From Saccharothrix sp. HUAS TT1 (GTDB lineage: Bacteria > Actinomycetota > Actinomycetes > Mycobacteriales > Pseudonocardiaceae): a stretch of 64,000 bases of DNA. The stretch covers positions 5,456,001-5,520,000 of the forward strand of contig NZ_CP160453.1 of assembly GCF_040744945.1 (NCBI RefSeq). Direction: 5' to 3'. The first letter of the stretch is position 1. Each line of letters opens with the position of its first letter. Below are positions 31,837 to 40,084 of the stretch, in pieces. A program made the position numbers and the translations under genes. The notes under the pieces are model-generated. The model had not been told where the DNA came from. It was given only the letters and a program-made list of their open reading frames with translations, and did no database searches.

Positions 31837-32700
31837 TCAACCCGGGTGCGTCGCCACCACCCTGGACGCGGGTGTCAGCCGTTCGAGCCGGCCGCGGGTA
31901 CCGGTGCCGGGCCGCGGGTGGTACAGCTCCAGGTGCCAGTCCGGGTGGTCGGTCACGGTCAGCGTGGTCATGTCGAAGACCAGGTCGCCCGCGTCGGGGT
32001 GGCGCACCGCCTTCACCGCCTGGCCGGGCACGTCCACCTCCTGCCGCGACCACAGCTCGGCGAACTCGGGGATCGCCGCGCGCAGCCGGTCGGCGACCCG
32101 GTCGAACCCCGGGTCGTCGGGGAAGTGCGCCGACGTGGCGCGGAAGGCGGCGACGACGAGCGGCGCGACCTCGGCCCAGTGCGCGTGCGCCTCGCGGTAC
32201 CGGGCGTTGGTGAAGAACGAGACCAGGCAGTTGCGGTCGGCGTCGTCGTAGCCGAACACCCTCCGCGTGCCGTCGTTGACCGCGAGCAGGTTCCAGTGCC
32301 GGTCGCGCAGGATCGCGGGCCGCGGGTTCCACGCGTCCAGCAGGTGCCGCAGCTCCGGGGTGACGTCGTCGGCGCGGTCACCGGTCGGTCGGGGCGGGTT
32401 GAGGCCCGCCGGCAGGTGCAGGTGCGTCCGCTCGGGCCCGGTCAGCCGCAGCACCCGGCCGACGGCGTCGAGCACGTCGGCCGAGGCGTTGATGTCGCGG
32501 CCCTGCTCCAGCCACGTGTACCAGGACACGCCGACACCGGCTGGCGCGGCGACCTCCTCGCGCCGCAGCCCCGGCGTCCGCTGCCTGCCGGCCGCCGCCA
32601 CGCCGACGTCCTCGGGCGTGAGCCGGGCCCGGCAGGCGCGCAGGAAGTCGCGCAGCTGTTCGCGCCGACGTGGTGCCGGGGCGGGTGATCGGCTGGTCAT
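31837..32700 (-). CDS. XRE/MmyB-type transcriptional regulator
   Basis: 287 residues. The N-terminal HTH follows the MmyB-family pattern, with RTPGLRREEVA then a variant recognition region ending WLEQGRDINAS. The C-terminal ligand-binding half begins near ILRDRHWNLLAVNDGTRRVF and includes LELYHPRPGT. Such regulators usually control an adjacent oxidoreductase gene, typically an SDR. Here the SDR remnant lies 44 nt downstream on the same strand. ATG 32700 was chosen; GTG 32706 is in frame. No strong ribosome binding site is visible. Confidence 0.9.
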   Translation of the reverse strand: MTSRSPAPAPRRREQLRDFLRACRARLTPEDVGVAAAGRQRTPGLRREEVAAPAGVGVSWYTWLEQGRDINASADVLDAVGRVLRLTGPERTHLHLPAGLNPPRPTGDRADDVTPELRHLLDAWNPRPAILRDRHWNLLAVNDGTRRVFGYDDADRNCLVSFFTNARYREAHAHWAEVAPLVVAAFRATSAHFPDDPGFDRVADRLRAAIPEFAELWSRQEVDVPGQAVKAVRHPDAGDLVFDMTTLTVTDHPDWHLELYHPRPGTGTRGRLERLTPASRVVATHPG

Positions 32701-32730
32701 GCCCACGGTGACAACGGCGGCGGGCTCGGG

Positions 32731-33192
32731 TCAGCCGGCGAAGTGGGCCTTCACGCTCGCGATCTCCTGCGCGAACAGAACTTCGAGGTCGTCGACGAAC
32801 CCGGCGGGCGCGTCCGGGACCACGCGGAACTCGCGGTGCCAGTCGATGAAGCTGCGGCCGGGCTCGTCGGTCACCGGCCGGACCCGGTAGGTGGCCAGGT
32901 AGTCCACGATGAACAGGACCTGGGCCACCGAGCGGTAGGTCAGCGAGCGGTCCACCTCGGAGCGGCCGACGACCTCCTCGCGCGCCAGGTCGTGGTTCGG
33001 CAGCAGCGTGAACTCGAACCGCGAGGGCACCTTCTCGGCCGAGCCGCCGTTGGTCCAGCGCGCGTTCTCGATGCCGTCGCCGAACACGACGTCGAGCAGC
33101 ACCATCATGTCCCGCACCTGCGTCCAGACCTCGTCGGGGTCGGCGTCGAGGACGGCGGAGTGGTACACGGTGTACTTCGGTGACAGGGCCAT
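32731..33192 (-). CDS. SRPBCC (START-like) family protein
   Basis: 153 residues. It starts with YTVYHSAVLDADPDEVWTQV, in part, and ends with a long amphipathic helix, the START/Bet v 1 layout. Members bind hydrophobic ligands or act as polyketide cyclases, but most stand-alone copies have no known function. It lies 30 nt upstream of the MmyB regulator start on the same strand and may be co-transcribed with it. ATG 33192 was chosen; GTG 33207 is possible. There is no signal peptide. I see no evidence that it acts with the PKS genes. Confidence 0.8.
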   Translation of the reverse strand: MALSPKYTVYHSAVLDADPDEVWTQVRDMMVLLDVVFGDGIENARWTNGGSAEKVPSRFEFTLLPNHDLAREEVVGRSEVDRSLTYRSVAQVLFIVDYLATYRVRPVTDEPGRSFIDWHREFRVVPDAPAGFVDDLEVLFAQEIASVKAHFAG

Positions 33193-33351
33193 GGCCCATG
33201 GTTTCACGGGTGCGCGCGCGGCGGTGGGCCGATCCGGGCCGGCGGGTTCTTGGCGGAGCGGGGGTCGCGGGGTAGCCTTGCGCCGCCGTCCTGCCTGGTC
33301 AACCTGCTCGGAGCGGCGCGAACCGCCGAACCGCCGCTGTGGGGATGGACC

Positions 33352-33789
33352 ATGGACTTCGACCGCGACGCCGTCTTCCGCACGCCGGAGCAGGAACCCG
33401 TCTCCGCGCAACCGGGCCACCCCGCTCACGCCGCCCAGCCCGGCTACCCCGCCCAGCCCGGTTACCAGGCGTACCCCGATCCTCAAGCGCACCAGCCGGT
33501 CCACCCGGTCCAGCCGGTCGGCACGGACTACGGCCGGTGCGTGTCGGCGTCCGTGATCTGGATCGCCGCGACCCTGGCGCTGCTCGTCGCCACCGCGGGG
33601 CTGCCCGCGTCCGGGCGGGGGCTCGGCGAGGTCGTCGGCCGGTTGATCCTGCCCTCCCTGCTCTCGGCGTGGATCACCTGGCTGTTCGTCCGCCGCAAGC
33701 GGCCCCACTTCGGGTTGCTGGTGCTCGCGTCGCTGCCGTCGTTCATCGTCTCCTTCTTCATCTTCGGCGCGGTCCTGCAGGCCAGCTGA
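33352..33789 (+). CDS. Small membrane protein with Pro/Gln-rich N-terminus
   Basis: 145 residues, not assigned to a named family. Residues 1-60 are rich in Pro, Gln, Ala and His with short repeats (QPGYPAQPGYQ). Three hydrophobic segments follow (SVIWIAATLALLVATAGL, LILPSLLSAWITWLFV, LVLASLPSFIVSFFIFG), the second and third separated by RRKRPH. The ATG at 33352 has GGGGATGG just upstream. The cytoplasmic N-terminus and small membrane body resemble many uncharacterised actinomycete proteins. It stands alone on the plus strand, divergent from the SRPBCC gene; a TAGCCT -10-like element lies near 33272. Confidence 0.75.
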   Translation: MDFDRDAVFRTPEQEPVSAQPGHPAHAAQPGYPAQPGYQAYPDPQAHQPVHPVQPVGTDYGRCVSASVIWIAATLALLVATAGLPASGRGLGEVVGRLILPSLLSAWITWLFVRRKRPHFGLLVLASLPSFIVSFFIFGAVLQAS

Positions 33790-33913
33790 CCCCGGAACAC
33801 CAGAACGGGACACCGACCGCTCGGTACTCCCTCCGGACTGGCTCGCGTTACCTCTAACGGGTGATTAGCCGTAACCCGATGCCAAGTGGGGGCGACTTCA
33901 GGGTGAGCGGCCG

Positions 33914-34770
33914 GTGGGGAGGTGCCGTGCCCGGAGCGAGTACGCGCCCGCCGCCGACCGCGACCGCGAGCCGCCGCTGGTCCACCTCAGCGGCGAGTTC
34001 AGCCCGTTCACGCACCTGCGCGAGACGCCGTTCGCGGTGGAGGACGTCCCGGACGCCCTGGACACCGCGGACTTCCTGAGCGTGGTCACGAGGCTGCCCG
34101 TCCCGGTCATCGGCCTGCTCGGCACGGTCCGCGCGCTGACCCGGCCGGTGTTCGCCACCCTGCCCGAGGCCCGGCGCGACGCCTGGGACACGTGGCTGCC
34201 GGAGGTCTTCGCCGACCTGTACGGGGTGCTCGCCGCCGGACCGGCGTTCGCGTCCGCCCTGGCCGACCTGCTCGTGGTGGACCCGGCGCGCGCCGCCGCC
34301 GAGATCGGTCCGGACGCGCCGGTGCTGGTGCACCCGCCGGCCGCCGTCCGGCTCGCGCTGGCCGCGAGGGCGTTGGCGGAGACGGGGTTCGCCGCCGAGG
34401 CGCAGGCCGTGCGGCGGTCCTGGCCGACCGGGTGCGGTCCGTTCGAGGACGACGTCGCGCCGATGACGGCGGCCCTGCTCGACGGCGCCTACCCGGGCCT
34501 GGGCGACCGGCCGCGGCGACGGCGTTGGCCTGCTGCGCGGCGGCGCGGCTGGCGTTCGACCGGGAACCGGCCCTGTTCGCACCGCCGCCGCCCGGCGAGC
34601 TCAACGCGCAGGACCTGGTCCTGGACGAGGTGGCGAGGGCCGTCGGCGACGGCTCCCGCGCCGACGACGGACCGGCGGGGGCCGCGGTGGACGACCGGGC
34701 CGCCGGTGGGGAACTCTACGACGTGATCGACGAGCTGATTTCGGAGGCGCACGATGACCGCCACCCCTGA
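33914..34770 (+). pseudogene. Frameshifted gene of unknown function upstream of the trypsin-like protease
   Basis: Two overlapping frames together make one plausible product. From GTG 33914 the frame gives an Ala/Leu-rich helical sequence (PLVHLSGEFSPFTHLRETPF, later LPEVFADLYGVLAAGPAF) up to about GAYPGLGD near 34500. Then it becomes Arg-rich nonsense. The -1 relative frame takes over as ATALACCAAARLAFD and runs to YDVIDELISEAHDDR, ending at 34770. A single missing base between about 34498 and 34515 explains this. The end overlaps the protease start by 17 nt, so the two genes were probably coupled. The family is not recognised. A sequencing error, a true mutation or recoding cannot be told apart here. 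Confidence 0.65.
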
Positions 34771-35725
34771 CCGACCCCGGGACCCGATGGAGGCCGTGGC
34801 CGACCTGGCCCGCGCGGTCGCCGGCGCCGACGAGCACCGGTTCGCGCTGGTCTACCACGCGCTCGCCAACCAGGTCGACGGCTTCGTCCACGGCGACGGC
34901 GCCGACGCCTACCGGCTGGCCCGCTCGCTGCTGCGCCGCGGCGTGTCGCCGCTGACCAGGTCGGCGGTCGGCGCGGAGCCGCCGGCCGCCGGCATCCACC
35001 AGGACCCGGTGTACCTGGCCAACATGCGCGAGGTGGTCGCCGACCGGGCCCGCATCATCGGCGGCGTCCCGACCGCGGACTTCCCCGAGTGCGTCGCGAT
35101 CGGCAGCCGGAACGGGTGGTGCTGCTCGGGCACGCTGGTCTCGCCGAACGTCGTGGTCACCGCCGCGCACTGCGTGGACGGCGGCTGCGCGGCCCGCGTG
35201 TTCGTCGGCGAGGACGTCGACTTCCCCGACGACGGCGAGGTGGTCCGGGTCGAGACCGCGCTCGCCCACCCCGACTACCGCCCGCCCCGGCCGACCGGCG
35301 ACCTCGCGGTCCTGGTGCTCGCCCGCCCGGTCCCGACGCCGCCGCGCCCGATCGCGACCGCCGAGCAGGTCGCGGCCGCCTCGTTCGTGCGGCTGGCCGG
35401 GTACGGCAACACCGACGTGCACAGCAGCGGTGGCTACGGGCGCAGGCGCATGGTGGACGTGCCGATCGCGAGCAACGACCCCGAGTACGGCGCGGACCCG
35501 GCCACCGAGTTCGTGGCCGGTGCGCCGTTCCTGGACCGGGACAGCTGCAACGGCGACAGCGGCGGCCCGGCCTACGTCCAGGTGGACGGCCAGTGGCTGC
35601 TGGCCGGTGCGACGTCCCGAGCCACGGCCTCGTCGCTGCGCCCGTGCGGCGACGGCGGGATCTACACCCGCGTGTCGGCCTACGAGCAGTGGGTGTGGTC
35701 GGCGCCGGGCGCCGTCCGCCCCTGA
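34754..35725 (+). CDS. Trypsin-like serine protease (S1) without signal peptide
   Basis: 323 residues. The S1 domain begins at about residue 97 with IIGGVP, the usual activation-site sequence. The triad is His in TAAHC, Asp in GDLAVLVL and Ser in GDSGGP, with a Cys just before the Ser motif and Cys pairs elsewhere. Unlike most actinomycete trypsins it has no signal peptide. About 95 residues of helical, charged sequence (EAVADLARAVAGADEHRF and so on) precede the protease. The start codon lies inside the end of the preceding frameshifted gene. It may be a cytoplasmic protease kept inactive by its N-terminal domain; this is an inference. Confidence 0.85.
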   Translation: MTATPDRPRDPMEAVADLARAVAGADEHRFALVYHALANQVDGFVHGDGADAYRLARSLLRRGVSPLTRSAVGAEPPAAGIHQDPVYLANMREVVADRARIIGGVPTADFPECVAIGSRNGWCCSGTLVSPNVVVTAAHCVDGGCAARVFVGEDVDFPDDGEVVRVETALAHPDYRPPRPTGDLAVLVLARPVPTPPRPIATAEQVAAASFVRLAGYGNTDVHSSGGYGRRRMVDVPIASNDPEYGADPATEFVAGAPFLDRDSCNGDSGGPAYVQVDGQWLLAGATSRATASSLRPCGDGGIYTRVSAYEQWVWSAPGAVRP

Positions 35726-35728
35726 CCG

Positions 35729-36889
35729 TCAGTAGGCGGCGGCGCGGACGGCGAACACCGAGCGGTTGCCGGCGTACTCGGTCAGCGACCACAGCTGGCC
35801 CTTGGCGGGCCAGTAGGAGAAGTCCTCCGGTCCGATCGGCAGCACGTCGTGGTGCATCACGACCGAGCCGCCGGGCCGGAACGTGGCCAGGTCGCCCGCG
35901 TTGCCGCTGCCGTCGCTGGTGGACAGGTAGAACTCGCCGTCGATCGCGGTCGCGCCCTGCATGCTCTGCACCGACACCTCGTAAGCCTCGCTCGCGCGGG
36001 CGTAGCCGTCGGAGGACGCGGTGAGCATCCGGGTGGTGTAGTCGATCGGGAAGCGGAACAGCCTGCTGCCCGCGCCGGGGTTGGCGTACTCGCCGACGAC
36101 GACGCTGTCCGGGGTGCTGGTGCGGTCCAGCGAGGCGAACGAGAAGCGGATGCTCGCGTGCCCGTTGGTGGTCGACTGGTTGTAGGCGAGCACCTGCGGC
36201 AGCACGTACTTGTAGCCGTACGCCTGGTAGCTGCCGTCGGACTGGCGGCCGATGGCCGAGCCGTCGGAGGTGCTGGTCTGCCAGAGGTGCCGCAGGTCGA
36301 ACACCCGGAAACCGGTGCCGGTGGCGGCGACGTAGAGCAGGTGGCCGTACCAGAACATGCCGCCCGCGTGCAGGTTGACCGGCCGGAACGACGCCCGGCC
36401 CGCGCTGTCGGTGTGGGGCTCGACCAGCAGCACGTGCCGGTAGGTCGGCGCGGACGGCGTGGAGTAGTCCACGAACGACACCCGGATGCCCCGGTCGACG
36501 CCGTCCGTGCCGTTGTCGTACCAGCTGACCAGGACCGCCGTCGCGCCCTCGTAGGTCGCCTCGCCGTACGCGTCCGCGGTCGTGGTGACGCCTTGCGGCA
36601 CCCAGTAGGAGACGTCGTCGTCGCCGTTGTTCCAGCAGAACGCGGCGAGCCGGTTGGCCGCCGCCGGGGAGCAGGTGGTGGCGACGCGGTTGCCGTCGTT
36701 CACCACGGTGGGGACGCTCACGTTCGGCAGGGCGGCGTCCAGGTCGTCGATCAGTCCCGAGTAGGAGGTGGCCTTGAGCCGGAAGTTCGCGGCGGGCAAC
36801 GTCGTCGCCGCCTGCGCGGGGACGACGGGCGCCAGGGCCGCGATCAGCGCTGCCGCCAACCCGACGATCACTGATCGGTACTTCTTCAC
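35729..36889 (-). CDS. Secreted protein of unknown function, beta-propeller-like
   Basis: 386 residues. GTG 36889 is preceded by GGTGGTGG and opens a classical signal peptide: KKYR, then VIVGLAAALIAALAPVV and a likely cut after PAQA. The mature protein is rich in Ser, Thr, Gly, Tyr and Trp, with short strands and repeated patterns (LLYVAATGTGFRVFDLRH; GEFYLSTSDGSGNAGDL). It ends in QLWSLTEYAGNRSVFAVRA, which suggests a beta-propeller. No catalytic motif is recognised. It is convergent with the trypsin-like gene, only 3 nt between the stops, and is not obviously in an operon with the GDSL gene upstream. Confidence 0.75.
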   Translation of the reverse strand: MKKYRSVIVGLAAALIAALAPVVPAQAATTLPAANFRLKATSYSGLIDDLDAALPNVSVPTVVNDGNRVATTCSPAAANRLAAFCWNNGDDDVSYWVPQGVTTTADAYGEATYEGATAVLVSWYDNGTDGVDRGIRVSFVDYSTPSAPTYRHVLLVEPHTDSAGRASFRPVNLHAGGMFWYGHLLYVAATGTGFRVFDLRHLWQTSTSDGSAIGRQSDGSYQAYGYKYVLPQVLAYNQSTTNGHASIRFSFASLDRTSTPDSVVVGEYANPGAGSRLFRFPIDYTTRMLTASSDGYARASEAYEVSVQSMQGATAIDGEFYLSTSDGSGNAGDLATFRPGGSVVMHHDVLPIGPEDFSYWPAKGQLWSLTEYAGNRSVFAVRAAAY

Positions 36890-36974
36890 CAGACCACCAC
36901 CGTTGTTGGTCGAGTACTGACGAGTCGCCATCATGGCGCTGCTCGTCGGCCGGGGCAACCACCGGTGGCCGGGC

Positions 36975-37736
36975 TCAGACGCGGGGCATCGCCTCGACGG
37001 GCACCCAGTCGGGGTGCTTGCCGGTGGCGTCGTCACCCGACGAGATGCCGCGCAGCCGCCGGTTCACCCACGGCAGCACGTGCTCGCGGTAGTAGCGGGT
37101 CTCGGCCAGCAGGCTGCGGCGGGCCGCCGGCGACGGGTCGACCGCGTGCGCCTCCTCGACGTGCCCGAGCGCCATCAGCACCAGCGACGCGACCCGCTGG
37201 TGGCCCGCGGCGTTGAGGTGCAGCCGGTCCGGCGACCAGTACTCGGCCCGGCGGACCTCGACGTCGTTGAACGCGTCGACGAACAGCACGTCGTGCCGGG
37301 CGGCCAGCCGCGCGATGGCCGCCGTCAGCACCTCGCCGCGCCGGTGGATGGTCCGGCCGAACGGCAGCCGCTGCGACGGGTCGGCCCCGCTGAGCAGCAC
37401 CAGCCGCACCCCGGACGCCACGCAGCGCTCCACCGCCCGCTCGGTCAGCTCGACCAGTCGGCGCAGGTCGATGCCGGGCCGCATCATGTCGTTGCCGCCG
37501 CCGTTGAGGGTCAGCACCGTCGGCGCCGGGGAGAGGGCCAGCGCGGTGTCGAGCTGCCTGGTGGCGATCGGTTCGAGCAGGCGCCCGCGCACGGCGAGGT
37601 TGGCGTAGTGGACGGTCTCGCCGAGCGCGGTGGCCAGGCCGGCCGCCACGAGGTCGGCCCAACCCCGGCACGAGCCGTCGGGGCGCTCGTCGCCCACCCC
37701 TTCGGTGAAGCTGTCGCCGATGGCCGCGTATCGCAC
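36975..37736 (-). CDS. SGNH/GDSL-family hydrolase
   Basis: 253 residues. Block I is AAIGDSFTEG (nucleophile Ser), block III is GGGNDMM and block V is DRLHLN with Asp and His of the triad. These are esterases or lipases acting on acyl esters; the substrate is unknown. There is no signal peptide, so it is probably cytoplasmic. The GTG at 37736 has GAGGAGG 8 nt upstream. It follows the GH3 gene by 73 nt on the same strand. Confidence 0.9.
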   Translation of the reverse strand: MRYAAIGDSFTEGVGDERPDGSCRGWADLVAAGLATALGETVHYANLAVRGRLLEPIATRQLDTALALSPAPTVLTLNGGGNDMMRPGIDLRRLVELTERAVERCVASGVRLVLLSGADPSQRLPFGRTIHRRGEVLTAAIARLAARHDVLFVDAFNDVEVRRAEYWSPDRLHLNAAGHQRVASLVLMALGHVEEAHAVDPSPAARRSLLAETRYYREHVLPWVNRRLRGISSGDDATGKHPDWVPVEAMPRV

Positions 37737-37809
37737 TGCCGGTGCCTCCTCGCTGGAACGTCGCCGCCAGCATATGAGGCGCCCGGCGGCGGGCCGCCCG
37801 CCGAGTGGT

Positions 37810-39066
37810 TCAGCACACCTGCTTGGCCGTCAGCACCCGCCGCGTCGCCTCGTCCACCCTGGTCTGCGGCAGGCTGCCCGCCGCCACCGCGCCCTCCAGG
37901 TGGTCCAGCACCTCGCCGACCCGGCCGCCGGAGGACCACAGCGCGATGTCCGCGCCGGCGGCGAGCGCCTGCGCGACCGCGTCCGGCAGCCCGACCCGGT
38001 CCGTCACCGCGCGCATCGCGCCCAGGTCGTCGGTCATCGCCGGGCCGGTGAAGCCGAACTCGCCGCGCAGCAGCGCGTAGGCCGCCGGGCTGAGGGTCGC
38101 GGGCACGCCGCCGGTCAGGCCGGGCACGTCGATGTGCCCCAGCATCACCACGACCTCGCCGAACTCGGGCAGGTGCCGGTAGGGGACCAGGTCCGCGGCG
38201 CGCAGCGCGTCCAGCGGGGGCGAGGTCACCGCGCCGAGGTGCGAGTCGCCGGAGGTGTTGCCGTGCCCCGGGAAGTGCTTGACCACCGGCGTGACGCCCG
38301 CGGCGTGCAGCCCCTCGGCGAACGCCAGCGCGTAGCCGAGGGCGGTGTCCGGGTCGGCGCTGAACGACCGGTCGCCGATCACCGTGCGGTCCGGCTGGCC
38401 GCTGGTGTCGAGCACGGGGGCCAGGTCGGTGGTCACGCCCCGGTCGCGCAGCGCCACCCCGCGGTTCCGGGCGACGGCGCGCACCTCGTCCGGCGACAGG
38501 TCGGCGGCCATCCGCCGGGCGCTGGGCAGCGACCCGTCGAGGGCGTCCAGCCGCTGCACCCGGCCGCCCTCGTCGTCCACCGCGACGGTCAGCGGCAGGG
38601 CCGCCGCCGCGTGCACGGGAGCGAGGGCGCCCGCGCTGAGCAGGCCGACGTCGTCGCCGCCGATGAAGATCCCGCCGACCTGCTCGCCCCGGACCACGGC
38701 GAGCGCGTCCGCGGGTCCGCGCGGGTCGACCCCGACGACCAGCAGCTGGGCCAGCCGGGCCCGCAGCGGCAGCGCGGCGATCCGGTCCCCGCACGGGTCG
38801 GCGACCGGCGAGGGCTCGGGCTGCGGTTCGGACGACGTGGTGGACTCCGGGGCGGACGACGACGTGGTCGAGGTCGGGGGGAGGGCGGCGTGCTCGGTGG
38901 GCCCGCTGGGCCGACCGGCGCCGGTCGCCACGACGACCGAGGCGGCGAACACCGCGCCGAGCGCCACGAACAGCAACATCATCGTGGTGCCGGCGCGCCG
39001 CGCTCCCGGTCGATTCCGCCGTCCGGACAAAACATCGACTCCCGAGGTTCGTGGGTGTGCCGACAT
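37810..39066 (-). CDS. Membrane-anchored glycoside hydrolase family 3 (NagZ-like)
   Basis: 418 residues. It has an N-terminal basic segment, a hydrophobic anchor (MMLLFVALGAVFAASVVV), a Ser/Thr/Pro-rich spacer and a GH3 catalytic domain. The NagZ-type signature KHFPGHG followed by DSHLG is present, and the nucleophile Asp is in MTDDLGAM. NagZ-type enzymes remove terminal N-acetylglucosamine from peptidoglycan fragments. In Gram-positive bacteria they are often exported, as this one appears to be. The start at ATG 39066 fits the anchor; its ribosome binding site is weak. It stands upstream of the GDSL gene. Confidence 0.9.
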   Translation of the reverse strand: MSAHPRTSGVDVLSGRRNRPGARRAGTTMMLLFVALGAVFAASVVVATGAGRPSGPTEHAALPPTSTTSSSAPESTTSSEPQPEPSPVADPCGDRIAALPLRARLAQLLVVGVDPRGPADALAVVRGEQVGGIFIGGDDVGLLSAGALAPVHAAAALPLTVAVDDEGGRVQRLDALDGSLPSARRMAADLSPDEVRAVARNRGVALRDRGVTTDLAPVLDTSGQPDRTVIGDRSFSADPDTALGYALAFAEGLHAAGVTPVVKHFPGHGNTSGDSHLGAVTSPPLDALRAADLVPYRHLPEFGEVVVMLGHIDVPGLTGGVPATLSPAAYALLRGEFGFTGPAMTDDLGAMRAVTDRVGLPDAVAQALAAGADIALWSSGGRVGEVLDHLEGAVAAGSLPQTRVDEATRRVLTAKQVC

Positions 39067-39184
39067 GATATCCGCTGGTCGAACGGAACGCGCACGCACT
39101 CGATTCCGGTGACGATGTTTAAAAGGAGAATCGCCATTCCCGCCACCGGATTCAAATCGTCGACCCGGTGAATGCGAGATCGGC

Positions 39185-40084
39185 TCAACCGGCCGGGCGC
39201 AGCACCAGCGTCACCGTCCGGTTGCGCGCGTCGTCCGGGAACGGGCCGTCGGCCTGGTCCGCGCTGACCAGCGTGAACGCCGTCAGCGGCAGCCCGCCGC
39301 CCTCCCCGAGCGCCCGCGCCGCGACCTGGGCGCGGGCCAGCGCCACGGTGGAGCCGCCACTGGTGACCCCGCCCGGAACCGCCACCACGTGCCCCACCAC
39401 GGTCGTGGCCGCCCGCACACCCGCCACCCGCCGGCCGACCTCGGTCAACAACGGCCACGACCCGTCCGCGAGTTCCGCGTCCGACCGGAACAGCCCGGCC
39501 TCGAACACCAGTCGCACGTCCGCGTCCCGCCGCTGCACCACCACCCCGGGCACGGTGAACGCCGCCGCGATCGCGTCGAGGTCCCGGGCCAGCCGGTCGG
39601 CCTCCTCCTGCCTCGCGCCCTGAACGGCCGCGAGCTGCTGCTCCAGCCGCCACACGTCCTCCGCGCGGTTCTCCGGCGCGAGGGCGACGGGCGCCGGTTC
39701 GCTGGAGGCGACCCACGTCACGCCGCCGACCAGGGCGGCGCCCAGCACCGCCGCGGCGGCGACCGTCGCCGCGCCCGCGGTCACCAGGGGCCGCGACCGC
39801 CGGCCGGCCTGGATGCGGGCGATCGCCTCGCGACCCTCCCGGGCCGCCGCGTCGTCCGGCACGAGCAGCAGCACCCTGGCCCAGTACCGGTCGGCCGCGG
39901 CGAAGTCGCCCCGCTGGGCGTGCACGCGGGCGCGCAGGTCCAGCGCGGCGGGCGTGGCCGCGCCGGCCGCGTCCAGCCCGTCCAGCAGCCGGGCCGCCAG
40001 GTCGAGGTCGCCCGCGCGGGCGGCGGTGTGGGCGTGGTCGAGCGCCAGGTGGTGGTCCAGCGCGGAGCGCAGCGATGCCGTCAT
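39185..40084 (-). CDS. TPR-like membrane protein with OmpA-like C-terminal domain
   Basis: 299 residues. Residues 1-85 form helical TPR-like repeats (ALDLRARVHAQRGDFAAADRYW). One membrane span follows (about 105-125, TVAAAAVLGAALVGGVTWVA), then a coiled-coil segment, and from about residue 190 an OmpA-like domain ending in DARNRTVTLVLRP. OmpA-like domains bind peptidoglycan, so this protein could tether the operon's machinery to the cell wall, with the TPR part inside the cell. The ATG overlaps the Hsp70 stop as ATGA. It is the last gene of the overlapping array. Confidence 0.8.
   Translation of the reverse strand: MTASLRSALDHHLALDHAHTAARAGDLDLAARLLDGLDAAGAATPAALDLRARVHAQRGDFAAADRYWARVLLLVPDDAAAREGREAIARIQAGRRSRPLVTAGAATVAAAAVLGAALVGGVTWVASSEPAPVALAPENRAEDVWRLEQQLAAVQGARQEEADRLARDLDAIAAAFTVPGVVVQRRDADVRLVFEAGLFRSDAELADGSWPLLTEVGRRVAGVRAATTVVGHVVAVPGGVTSGGSTVALARAQVAARALGEGGGLPLTAFTLVSADQADGPFPDDARNRTVTLVLRPAG

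Noticed and set aside
31211..32332. A 373-residue SDR formed by extending the SDR frame upstream
   Set aside because: The upstream part is an Arg/Pro-rich shadow of the MmyB-type regulator gene and contains no cofactor motif.
32731..33192. SRPBCC protein as a polyketide cyclase of the PKS clusters
   Set aside because: It lies 9 kb from one PKS block and 19 kb from the other among unrelated genes, and type I lines rarely need such a cyclase.
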